From IMG/VR virus record IMGVR_UViG_3300025669_000207, positions 1-22,598 of that record: a DNA stretch of 22,598 nt, one strand, 5' to 3'. Below are positions 14,848-22,331 of this stretch, in pieces. Under the pieces are notes generated by a model. That model saw nothing but the letters and a program-made list of their open reading frames with translations. It ran no database searches and had not been told where the DNA came from. Source of the stretch: a virus. Made by a program: the position numbers and the translations under genes. Each line of letters begins with the position of its first letter. The stretch's first letter is position 1.

Positions 14848-17800
14848 TGTCACCTCCCTGTGGTGGGTTGATTACCGTTTGATCAGGCGAGCGCGGAACC
14901 TGCGCATCTTGCTGCGGAGGCGTCTGTCCGCCCTGCAACCCCATCGTTGGAGACTGCTGACTCCCTGTCGGGTTCTCCAAGTTGGACGGCTGCTGCTCGA
15001 CCTCGAAGTATTTCTTGTGCTGCTTTAAAACGTTCTTCAAAACAGACATCGCGTTCGGAGACACAATGCCGTGCTGAGCCTCAAGCTCCGCCGCCGGGGA
15101 ATCCAATATCTGCGAATACATCTCTATCTTCCCCTCGCGCTCTGGATCGTTCAACCCAACCGGAGGAGGAATGCCCTGCATGATCATGCGAAGCTCGTGC
15201 TCCATCGGAACCGAACCGTACCCGTCAGGCTTGGAAACAAATCGCTCCGCGCGCGCAGTGCCAAGCGTGCGGTGAACCTCCATCATAATCTCGTACACGT
15301 TCTGAGGTTTGATAACTCCCGTCTGAATCGGTAACGGCTGGAATGAAAACTGCGCCATCTCCATCGCGTTCTGCTTCTCGATATCCTTGTTCAAGTTGCT
15401 GCCGTTCGCGTAAATACCGAAGTGAACCCTTCGGGCCAACTCGTCGCGCGAAATATCCATCTTGATCGGCTTCCCGTCTTCGTCGATCATCGGAACGCCA
15501 TACGCGCCAGTCACGCTGATCTTCAACTTCGGCGGCATCATCACCGTGCAATCGCTGTATAACCCTTCAAACAATTCCGACATGCAACTCTTCACGCGCT
15601 GAAACCAAACGTCGTGCAACATATTAGCATTCTGACCAAGTGCTTGCACGCCACTCGTTGAACGCAGCGGTCCCACGTTCTGTCCAACTTGTCCAACCGT
15701 TGTCGGCCCAATCGCGGTCATGCGCTCGGCCATCGATATAATGCCACCCTGGATCGCCTGCGACCACGACGGGTTCACGTTCCAACTGAAGAAGTTGATG
15801 TCCGCTTTCGGATCCTCCATCTTGATGCCCAGCCCCGGTTCCACTCTCACCTCTTGTGGGTCCCATGTGGAGTCTCCTTTAAAACCAAACATCGGGTTGT
15901 TCGCCAACGTGCCGGCATCAATCGACTGGTTCACCAACACGTCCAACGAATCGTTCAAGTTGAACATCGTCTGCACCATGCCTCGCCCAATAGACCGTCT
16001 CGGCCTGCGGAACAGATGACACATATGCAACGGGATCTTTCCGTTGGATGAAATCCTATCCAGGTACGTCCAACGCATGAGCGTATTTGTATTCGGATTG
16101 ATGATGTATTGAAGTCTGTCAGGTACTGAGAAGTTGTCTTCACCGTTCAATGAACAACTGTCGTACACCACGAGACACTCGTACGTGTCGCCGCCAGACG
16201 TAGACGTCGTGTTGATACCAGTCTGGAAATCTTCAGCAGCACGTCGCGTGTTGAGATAAGCCTGCGCACTAGACGTCGCCTTGTTCACACCGCCACTCTC
16301 AAGCACCACGTTCACAGCGTCTGAATCCATATACTCGCTGTCGCGAAAACGGATCAACTGCTCTTTCGAAAAATAACAAACCTTGATAACGGTTTCATGC
16401 TCGTTCAGATCCGTGCAGTCTACTACGTCTCCCTTGAATAAAACGAACGCAGGATCTTCAGCAACAACCGTCGGTCCATTAAACACAGTGCGAATAATGC
16501 TCTGTTCACGATAAGGCTCCTTGATAAACTCACGCGCCATCTTGTCGAACTCTTCCTCCGGCGTGTCTTCAAACATTTTCTGAAAGTCGAAGTTCTGATT
16601 GTCAAACTTCTCGTTTCGCACGATGTCGCGAAACCTATGCTGAACCACTTCCCAACCGCGACTGAAAATTGCAACGCCGTCGCGCGTGAGATCCGTAGCC
16701 CAATCGTCAACCGCTAAATAAATACCCTTGTGATAATTCGCGTACCGCTCGAGCACGTACTTCATAAACCGCTCGATCTTCTCCACCCTCTCGACATCGA
16801 TGTCCTCCTCTTGAGGATCAATGTAAAACCATGGATGACGAAAGAAAACAGCCTGCATGATTAAAGCGTGCAGGGCGTTACACTGAATCTCTGTAAGTGG
16901 AAAATGCAAATTGGACTGCCCAATAAACAAAGGCTTGCCGTTCTGTCTGGCATAAACGACTCCCCATTCATTTGTTACGCAAAAGTTTTTGCCAGTGTAA
17001 CCCGTTCGCTCAATCTTCGTTGTCGTTAGATCCGTTACTTTTGCGTGCCGCTCCGAAACAATATAAAATGGCTTCCCTTGCTGCGTTTCCGTTTCATATG
17101 CAATTCCCCAAACGCCAACTTTTGCCATAACCTCTTGTACGTCGCTCGCTAATCGCTTTGATGAAGTGGCATAACTCCTATGCTTTGACTTTCTACACTT
17201 CGTTCCGTCGCCAAGCATCATCGCTTCGTACATGACTTTCAAATACGCAGACGGAGCGTTCAATAATGGTCTAGGGATAACTCGCTCTGGTTGTAGCCCA
17301 CAAGAAGCAAATGCCGTCCTCCACCTCGTATCGATGCTTATTCTGAAATAGTTACCGCTTCGCCCCTTGCTATATTTAAATGGAAGTCTCTTTAATAACT
17401 CTTCAATTTTCTTGTAGTTTTCTGGTTTTGCGGACTTCGATTGAGAAATTTCGATCTGTGAATGACAACACTTGCACGCGCATCCCTCAGATAAATACCA
17501 GCCCCACAACTCAAACCAATCAAACGGGTCAACATTCTCAGGCATCAATGGGAGAGTACCTTCACTGTAAATACCGTTCCTCGGTATACCCCAATGCCTA
17601 ACCTTCTTTCCAACCATATCCTTAGCTTCAACAAACTTATGTCTGTTCTTATATGCGCCACCACGCTCATCGACTAAGTACATCCTGTGGATATCGGTCA
17701 CTGTTATGTCTAAACCACAACGCTTGTTGTGAAAATGGACAGCGTTATTACAATGTCCGAAACCCATTACAGCTTTAACCGGAATAAAGCCAAGCTCTCC

Positions 17801-18106
17801 AGTCTTGGGATTCCTGGAAAACGTATGGTCTTTCAACGTCATCGCCTCAACCGGAACCCATCCACGCTTTGTAAGCAAATCAGTCCCTGGAAGGAAACAA
17901 CTTCCGTCCCATAACCCCTTGCGCGTGCTCGTTTCGAAATCCTCTACCGCTAAATAATACTTCTCCCTGCGTCTCAACCACAACGATCGGTCCCGCTCGA
18001 ACGAACCAAACTTGTCAAGACCTCGTTGGACCAAATACTTATCGTCAATAACCTCGTCCGGTATTCTCATCACTGGGTCTACCGGAGCGTGAATAATCCG
18101 TCCCAT
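14840..18106 (-). CDS. Portal protein precursor containing an intein
   Basis: A GTG-ATG pair opens the frame. The ATG at 18,104-18,106 is chosen because AAGGAGG is five bases upstream and it overlaps the terL stop (TGATG). The precursor has 1088 residues; removing the 328-residue intein at 70-397 gives a 760-residue portal, close to the large portals of short-tailed phages. The rejoined sequence KGLWDGS|SNLHFPLTE matches the N-terminal 'W.G.SN...P.t' block of such portals. Later blocks include GPTVVAEDPAFVLF, HMCHLFRRPRRSIGRGMVQTMFNLNDSLDVLVNQSID, the crown-region IQGGIISMAERMTAIGPTTVGQ, and a Gln/Pro-rich tail. It forms the dodecameric DNA channel on which terminase docks. Function is blocked unless the intein splices. 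Confidence 0.85.
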   Translation of the reverse strand: MGRIIHAPVDPVMRIPDEVIDDKYLVQRGLDKFGSFERDRSLWLRRREKYYLAVEDFETSTRKGLWDGSCFLPGTDLLTKRGWVPVEAMTLKDHTFSRNPKTGELGFIPVKAVMGFGHCNNAVHFHNKRCGLDITVTDIHRMYLVDERGGAYKNRHKFVEAKDMVGKKVRHWGIPRNGIYSEGTLPLMPENVDPFDWFELWGWYLSEGCACKCCHSQIEISQSKSAKPENYKKIEELLKRLPFKYSKGRSGNYFRISIDTRWRTAFASCGLQPERVIPRPLLNAPSAYLKVMYEAMMLGDGTKCRKSKHRSYATSSKRLASDVQEVMAKVGVWGIAYETETQQGKPFYIVSERHAKVTDLTTTKIERTGYTGKNFCVTNEWGVVYARQNGKPLFIGQSNLHFPLTEIQCNALHALIMQAVFFRHPWFYIDPQEEDIDVERVEKIERFMKYVLERYANYHKGIYLAVDDWATDLTRDGVAIFSRGWEVVQHRFRDIVRNEKFDNQNFDFQKMFEDTPEEEFDKMAREFIKEPYREQSIIRTVFNGPTVVAEDPAFVLFKGDVVDCTDLNEHETVIKVCYFSKEQLIRFRDSEYMDSDAVNVVLESGGVNKATSSAQAYLNTRRAAEDFQTGINTTSTSGGDTYECLVVYDSCSLNGEDNFSVPDRLQYIINPNTNTLMRWTYLDRISSNGKIPLHMCHLFRRPRRSIGRGMVQTMFNLNDSLDVLVNQSIDAGTLANNPMFGFKGDSTWDPQEVRVEPGLGIKMEDPKADINFFSWNVNPSWSQAIQGGIISMAERMTAIGPTTVGQVGQNVGPLRSTSGVQALGQNANMLHDVWFQRVKSCMSELFEGLYSDCTVMMPPKLKISVTGAYGVPMIDEDGKPIKMDISRDELARRVHFGIYANGSNLNKDIEKQNAMEMAQFSFQPLPIQTGVIKPQNVYEIMMEVHRTLGTARAERFVSKPDGYGSVPMEHELRMIMQGIPPPVGLNDPEREGKIEMYSQILDSPAAELEAQHGIVSPNAMSVLKNVLKQHKKYFEVEQQPSNLENPTGSQQSPTMGLQGGQTPPQQDAQVPRSPDQTVINPPQGGDSE
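16916..17899 (-). other. Portal intein with LAGLIDADG-type endonuclease, C-terminal Gln
   Basis: 328 residues. Cys1 begins block A (CFLPGTDLLTKRGWVPVEAM). Block B contains TVTDIH (the TxxH motif). Endonuclease-type blocks WGWYLSEGC and MMLGDGTK lie in the middle, in the positions of the two LAGLIDADG helices. The C-terminal region reads KNFCVTNEWGVVYARQNGKPLFIGQ, followed by Ser+1 of the extein. The last residue is Gln (codon CAG, bases 16,916-16,918), preceded by Gly, instead of the usual His-Asn. Gln-ending inteins are known and can splice. The second endonuclease motif is degenerate, so cutting activity is uncertain. Confidence 0.9.
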
Positions 18107-20658
18107 CACGACCTCCTTGTATATGCGCCATTGTACGTCCTCAAAAACCTACTCTGTCCTGGTGTTGAAAATTCGGGGGCCAATCTCTCTATGTATCTCG
18201 ATGGATCGATGAAATCGTCGTTCGCCTTTTTAGGCTTTTCATTGCCGCCAGTTATATCATTCGGCCATTGGTAATGCAATAGGCCATATCTATAGTTGGG
18301 TACGCGCCCCTTGAACAGGAACTCAGTAGGACTTTCGAACGATCCGTAATTCAAAACGCGAAACAAATCCTTCAATTTCTCAATTCCAGGGAGTAGCCAG
18401 TCCTTCTTGTGGGCCAACATCGGTAACACCGTCTCCCCAGAATCAATGATAGCCTGCTTCAATGTCTGATACTGGTTCACCTTGTTCATGTCCTCCGTGT
18501 TGATGCTCGTGTCCGTAACCGATCTTACGATCTTCGCGCCGTGCGAGGTCAACTCCCGGCGCCGCTGCGCAATCGCTACCCCTAAATCATACACGCCCTT
18601 CTCAAACTTGAGTTCCGAACAGGCATACCGATACCCGTTCTTGTCTATCGCCTTCCATAACACACAATGCGGCTTGCTCGTGTGCGGATCAATCCCCTCG
18701 TAAATAACGAAATCCTCGTTCAAATCAAACGGCTCTATATCGCTCGCCTCCGGCCTGTAAGTGTCGATCACAAGCCCGAGCAAACGTGCAAACTTTCCAA
18801 GAAACCGCGTCTCACGCTCCCCTTTCGTCAATTCCGACAGGAAAAGGTTCAATGCGTCCTTGTTTATGTGCGGATTCTGGTCAGAACTGCCCCCAAAACA
18901 CTCAATGTAGTCCTTCTCCCCCAACATCCCAGGCTGCCATAACTCGTCGTAGATCCAAGCCTCCTTCAATGGCGTCATGCTGAACCACATATACCCACCA
19001 AAATCCACCAGCCCTCGCATATTCGCAACGTACAACTCGCGGGAGGGCGGTTCATCAAAAGCACAGTTATGGACTTTAAAACCTTCGCATATGAAATTAT
19101 GGTATTTTTCAACTTCAATGTCATAAACCCTTTTAACACCAACATTCTCTATTTTTTTAATCTTAAAATTTTGTTTTTTATTTAGGCTATTAGTAACCCG
19201 TTGTTTAGTAGAATGCCCAGCTCCGCCAATACCAGTTCTTTCTTTCCAACGCGCCATTTGTTTTTTAAGAATTAATTCGCAATGATAAGCAACTTTATTA
19301 ACGGCAGTTTCCTTCGATGGTATCCCGACAACCTTACAAAATTCCAGTTTCTCGGTTGAAGTTGTTATCAACACAAACCATTGGTCACGCCAATTATCAT
19401 CCTGTTTTTTCTTGAAATATATTCCACATTTTATCCCAAATGATTCGAGCAGGCGCTTTACACCCAATGATAACTCCTCAGATGTCGAGCCATACCCTAT
19501 GCACGACCACGATGCCCATCCATCAGTCGCGTATAAACCTCTAAGAAACTCCAATCTCCGCTCACCGTCTTGCTTGAAAATTTCATCAGGAACAAACTTA
19601 TTGAAGGCCTTCCTTCCATAGAGCCCATGTCTTTTTATTAATTCCATCAAATGGTTTCTGGTTATAGTATTGCGGCGCTTTAAGCTGTTACAAACAACGT
19701 AGTCATAGCGTTTTCTATGCTTTAAATGATATCCGTCTGGAAGCTTGGAATTAAAAATATCTATAAATTCATCCGAAGCAGATGACATGAAAGCCCTACT
19801 TTTATCACACCAGCCATCACCAATCCATGAACCAAGCAAAAAGCAATCATCCTTATCTACGGATTTACTCTGGCCTAAGTTCATAAAAACAGGACGATTT
19901 ATCTTATCACCCACTCTTAGTTTGCCAGCTTCAACGCATTTTCTGTAATTTATATAAATTTTATGGTCAGGGGTACACTCAATTGAATGGCCTCCATTTG
20001 TTGTTATTTTAATAACCTCACGCATCCCGTTGCATTTCGTATTCAAAACCCTAGAAAATTTCCGTTGCGATTTTCCATCTGTCACAGCTACAACGTCACC
20101 TTCCGAAATTTGTGCGATTGGTTTATGAGAACCATCTTCCATTAAAACCTTCTGCCCACCCTCTATGCAATAATGCCAGTTAGAACCCTCCGCCTTGCCA
20201 ACCTCCTGATCATATGACCCAATCTTGATCTGACTGCCGTTCTTAAAGTTAACCCCAGTCAAATACCCCATCTGGTTCGTCGTGTAAGGTCGCTTGTCAG
20301 CCAACGCCGTCTTCGGTATCCATTCATCAAATTTAGGCTTGAAAGTCTCCATAACCACCGGGAATGACTCGCCGTACATCTTTCCACGATTAGGAATCGG
20401 TAGCTTCTTGTAAGGATGAGTGCCAGTCGCTAACTGAACCGCCTCGAGGACCGAGCAAGTCGTTTTTCCATAGCGATTTCCGGTGCATAGGAGCCTTATC
20501 TTCTTGTCGCTCCGGTGAAACGCGTCCTGCCCAGGATGTGGGTCGTACCTCTGCAACTTCCGATCGTCATACGCCTCCACCTGCCGATCCGTGAAGTCCA
20601 AAAGCCGCAATAACTCGCGCTTGGATAATCCGCCCAACTCGCCCAATTCATTCGCCAT
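18106..20658 (-). CDS. terL: Terminase large subunit precursor containing an intein
   Basis: The precursor has 850 residues; excising the 368-residue intein at 164-531 leaves 482, a normal size for TerL. The ATPase part shows Walker A at 59-67 (TGNRYGKTT) and an adenine-binding-type HPGQDAFHRSD at 41-51. Walker B is formed only after splicing (HY|CAFDEPP, acidic residues D535 and E536 of the precursor). A coupling motif FSMTP is at 559-563. The RNase-H-like nuclease half has D657 in YEGIDPHTS, D716 in RSVTDTS, and D814/D815 in NDDFIDPSRY. It drives ATP-dependent DNA packaging into the prohead through the portal encoded next. It overlaps terS by eleven bases and the portal start by one. Confidence 0.92.
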   Translation of the reverse strand: MANELGELGGLSKRELLRLLDFTDRQVEAYDDRKLQRYDPHPGQDAFHRSDKKIRLLCTGNRYGKTTCSVLEAVQLATGTHPYKKLPIPNRGKMYGESFPVVMETFKPKFDEWIPKTALADKRPYTTNQMGYLTGVNFKNGSQIKIGSYDQEVGKAEGSNWHYCIEGGQKVLMEDGSHKPIAQISEGDVVAVTDGKSQRKFSRVLNTKCNGMREVIKITTNGGHSIECTPDHKIYINYRKCVEAGKLRVGDKINRPVFMNLGQSKSVDKDDCFLLGSWIGDGWCDKSRAFMSSASDEFIDIFNSKLPDGYHLKHRKRYDYVVCNSLKRRNTITRNHLMELIKRHGLYGRKAFNKFVPDEIFKQDGERRLEFLRGLYATDGWASWSCIGYGSTSEELSLGVKRLLESFGIKCGIYFKKKQDDNWRDQWFVLITTSTEKLEFCKVVGIPSKETAVNKVAYHCELILKKQMARWKERTGIGGAGHSTKQRVTNSLNKKQNFKIKKIENVGVKRVYDIEVEKYHNFICEGFKVHNCAFDEPPSRELYVANMRGLVDFGGYMWFSMTPLKEAWIYDELWQPGMLGEKDYIECFGGSSDQNPHINKDALNLFLSELTKGERETRFLGKFARLLGLVIDTYRPEASDIEPFDLNEDFVIYEGIDPHTSKPHCVLWKAIDKNGYRYACSELKFEKGVYDLGVAIAQRRRELTSHGAKIVRSVTDTSINTEDMNKVNQYQTLKQAIIDSGETVLPMLAHKKDWLLPGIEKLKDLFRVLNYGSFESPTEFLFKGRVPNYRYGLLHYQWPNDITGGNEKPKKANDDFIDPSRYIERLAPEFSTPGQSRFLRTYNGAYTRRS
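19066..20169 (-). other. TerL intein with LAGLIDADG homing endonuclease, inserted in Walker B
   Basis: 368 residues. Cys1 begins CIEGGQKVLMEDGSHKPIAQI. Block B is HSIECTPDHKIYIN (TPDH). Two LAGLIDADG helices read FLLGSWIGDGW and FLRGLYATDGW, both retaining the acidic residue and Gly. The C-terminus reads VYDIEVEKYHNFICEGFKVHN followed by Cys+1, all canonical for splicing. The DNA is visibly more A+T-rich than the flanking terL exons (for example 19,100-19,200 and 19,900-20,000), which suggests later acquisition. Splicing would be needed to join the ATPase Walker B motif. Confidence 0.95.
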
Positions 20659-21094
20659 CAGTCGCCTCAGTGGTTATAGAAATGACCTCCGCCTCAACCG
20701 CCTCCGGTGCCTTAATCCCCTCCAATAACCCGTCAAGTGAAAAACCAGGCACCAACTCCTGCAACTTCCCCAACTTCGATCGCAACATCGCCACCAACTG
20801 ATCCGTCGGCAAACTGTCGTAACTCACCCGCTTGTCCACCTTGTTGATCACCCCGTGCCCAGCCTGTCCCAAGACGTACTGAATCGCCTGCAGACGGAGT
20901 TGCTCGCTCTCCCCCTCATGAGCCATCTTGATAAGCTCAAACTCGGCTGAAGGACTCGCAGCCTCCTTCATTCCCTCAACATCCCCCTCTGCCAACCTCT
21001 CCATGACGTCCGCACGCCACGGTACCTCCGACATCTCGTCGCCGCCAGATACGCTCTCTATGAAGTCACTCGCACGCTTCCAAGGATCTGCCAT
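20648..21094 (-). CDS. terS: Terminase small subunit-like protein
   Basis: The product is 148 residues, helical, with no membrane span. It lies directly upstream of terL and overlaps it by eleven bases, the standard TerS position. The middle region (FELIKMAHEGESEQLRLQAIQYVLGQAGHGVINKVDKRVSYDSLPTDQLVAMLRSKLG) is compatible with the oligomerisation helices of small terminases, which recognise the phage packaging site and pass DNA to TerL. No clear Shine-Dalgarno site precedes the ATG at 21,092-21,094, unlike nearly every other gene here. Internal Met codons at residues 21 and 31 are alternatives with no better sites. Assignment rests mainly on position and size. Confidence 0.65.
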   Translation of the reverse strand: MADPWKRASDFIESVSGGDEMSEVPWRADVMERLAEGDVEGMKEAASPSAEFELIKMAHEGESEQLRLQAIQYVLGQAGHGVINKVDKRVSYDSLPTDQLVAMLRSKLGKLQELVPGFSLDGLLEGIKAPEAVEAEVISITTEATDGE

Positions 21095-21140
21095 ATGGTT
21101 GATATAATGACAAAATGTATCAAATTAAGCAAGGGGTAAT

Positions 21141-21168
21141 GTCAGGAGAACCTATAGGGTTTTCTGAC
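21141..21168. repeat. Stem-loop, about 12 bp imperfect stem
   Basis: GTCAG pairs with CTGAC. The stem continues inward through GAGA/TTTC with wobble pairs and ACC/GGGT, loop TATA. It lies about 45 bases upstream of terS, with no T run on either side, so it looks like a control or protein-binding structure rather than a terminator. Confidence 0.5.
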
Positions 21169-21259
21169 AATAATGCCTGCCAATTCCTTGGACACCATTA
21201 TATCGTTGCAATCCAGCAATATGGTCTCCGTTTTAGGGGTACCAAAATGCGGGATCATC

Positions 21260-21298
21260 GTAGATATGAAGTGCCCTTTTAGGGTGGGTCATATCTAC
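21260..21298. repeat. Perfect 10-bp inverted repeat with inner CCC/GGG stem
   Basis: GTAGATATGA at 21,260-21,269 and TCATATCTAC at 21,289-21,298 are exact complements. The 19-base interior contains CCC-TTTTA-GGG, so a two-tier cruciform or RNA hairpin is possible. Confidence 0.7.
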
Positions 21299-21371
21299 CA
21301 TGGATACGTAGTTATTGCGTGGACATCGTGGCGTCGTTACTACCGTCGGATAACGGTGATAGGTGAAAACA

Positions 21372-21397
21372 GGGGGGAGGGTGGGCGGTGGGTGGGG
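21372..21397 (+). other. G-rich tract with G-quadruplex potential
   Basis: Five runs of three or more G (6, 3, 3, 3 and 4) occur within 26 bases, separated by single bases or by CGGT. This meets the usual G-quadruplex pattern. It lies just left of the DnaA box. Confidence 0.6.
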
Positions 21398-21484
21398 TGA
21401 TAGGGATTCTATACGGTGACCAACTCAAGGTCCGACCCCCATAGGCAATGTCAATAATCCTAACCATATCAGCCACTTACCAGG

Positions 21485-21493
21485 TTATCCACA
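21485..21493 (+). promoter_or_regulatory. Consensus DnaA box TTATCCACA
   Basis: Exact match to the bacterial DnaA-binding consensus TTATNCACA, located in the gene-free region about 350 bases from an AT-rich island. Only one perfect copy was seen. Confidence 0.55.
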
Positions 21494-21687
21494 GCCAACC
21501 ATGCACACGGCGTATGCCTCACGCACCACGCTAACGCGCTGATATCACACACGATTTCACGATGCGGCGCTATCAACGGCGCACACGTCGTGGATATCGT
21601 GGGAACAGTAGGGAACGCCACCACTCCAGGATACAAACCGCGCTTTTAACAGCAGACGCAGCGCCCACGCGGTCTAGCGGGTCAAGT

Positions 21688-21732
21688 GTTCCAAGGTGTT
21701 CCAAGGTGTTCCAAACGCATGGAACGGCTAGG
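21688..21732 (-). repeat. Inverted repeat arm 1 (45 bp, TGGAAC array)
   Basis: Three GTTCCA hexamers spaced exactly 10 bp (21,688, 21,698, 21,708) are followed after six bases by TGGAACGGC and TAGG. The reverse complement matches arm 2 at 41 of 45 positions. All four differences fall in the six-base spacer between the facing hexamers. Confidence 0.85.
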
Positions 21733-21738
21733 ACTGTA

Positions 21739-21748
21739 ATGATATCAT
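21739..21748. repeat. Perfect 10-bp palindrome ATGATATCAT
   Basis: A perfect dyad just inside inverted repeat arm 1. A possible protein site; function unknown. Confidence 0.35.
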
Positions 21749-21841
21749 GGGTTTCCAGAGTTGCTGATACTATTGCCGTTCCACCCCCTAATGGACCATT
21801 AAGAACAATAAAATCATAGGGTTACAGGTCCGCTGTCGCTG

Positions 21842-21880
21842 AATATCGATATATTGTTTGTTTTATATATAATAATATTA
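21842..21880. other. AT-rich island (possible DNA-unwinding element)
   Basis: About 39 bases almost wholly A/T, including TATAAT at 21,868-21,873. It lies between the two inverted repeat arms and is the most AT-rich stretch of the gene-free region. It could equally carry a promoter -10 element, but I found no convincing -35 partner. Confidence 0.45.
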
Positions 21881-21987
21881 GTGCCTATACCCCCGGCCGT
21901 AACTTCGCGTGATATTGGAGTAAAGAGAATTTGGCAAATCATGGAACACTTGGGTACATTTGGGCGCAGACACCGCTATGTATGCAT

Positions 21988-22032
21988 CCTAGCCGTTCCA
22001 TCGCTATGGAACACCTTGGAACACCTTGGAAC
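21988..22032 (+). repeat. Inverted repeat arm 2 (45 bp, TGGAAC array)
   Basis: CCTAGCCGTTCCA, six spacer bases, then three TGGAAC hexamers at exact 10-bp spacing (22,007, 22,017, 22,027). It is inverted relative to arm 1, with 255 bp between the arms. Further isolated copies of the hexamer lie at 21,778, 21,942 and 22,083. Confidence 0.85.
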
Positions 22033-22292
22033 GGCAAACCCGCAACGTCTGCTATACCGCCATCTCCTGTCAATTTACCAAGTGGAACGGCAAAGGTATC
22101 AACATTGCCCATAACGCCCATTACAAGCAAACTTGCTAAATCACCTTTAAATTCGCGGCGTTGCACGGCTCTTGAACCGACAAAATCAAACCGCCCAAAA
22201 ATCGACACTAAAATCACGAACAAATCCGCAAGGTTGCCAAAATACCGCTCGACGCTTGAAATTCGTTGTGCGATACGTTCCGCAACACAAAC

Positions 22293-22310
22293 GAGAGCAT
22301 TTCGGCTCTC
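22293..22310 (+). promoter_or_regulatory. Hairpin just upstream of the small-gene ribosome site
   Basis: GAGAGC pairs perfectly with GCTCTC around ATTTCG. It ends three bases before the CAACCGAAAGGGG leader of the 29-aa gene. It could be a 5' mRNA-stabilising or regulatory stem. There is no T run, so it is not a terminator. Confidence 0.45.
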
Positions 22311-22331
22311 AGCAACCGAAAGGGGTTCCCG

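Larger units (their letters stand above)
21095..22331. other. 1.2-kb gene-poor region: candidate replication origin / divergent control region
   Basis: No frame here has convincing protein-like composition together with a good ribosome site. The region lies between leftward late genes and rightward small genes. It contains hairpins at 21,141-21,168 and 21,260-21,298, a G-rich tract, a perfect DnaA box, an AT-rich island at 21,842-21,880, and two inverted 45-bp repeat arms on either side of that island. Together these resemble the parts of an iteron-type replication origin and/or a regulatory switch. The function is inferred; nothing in the window proves replication activity. Confidence 0.45.

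Noticed and set aside
21173-21400. 75-residue plus-strand frame covering the 39-base hairpin and the G-rich tract
   Set aside because: No Shine-Dalgarno site, and the C-terminus is just the translated G tract. The hairpin symmetry better explains the sequence.
21684-22035. Repeats considered as a CRISPR array
   Set aside because: Units are 10 bp and tandem with no unique 30-bp spacers, and the two clusters are inverted. The layout fits protein-binding iterons or operators instead.
21939-22223. 94-residue minus-strand frame opposite the above
   Set aside because: No ribosome site before the ATG, it runs through the repeat array, and it faces away from the neighbouring plus-strand genes. Kept as undecided rather than annotated.
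21095-22331. tRNA or other structured RNA gene in the gene-free region
   Set aside because: I looked for a cloverleaf with a terminal CCA or a TTC loop and found only simple hairpins, so no RNA gene can be supported.
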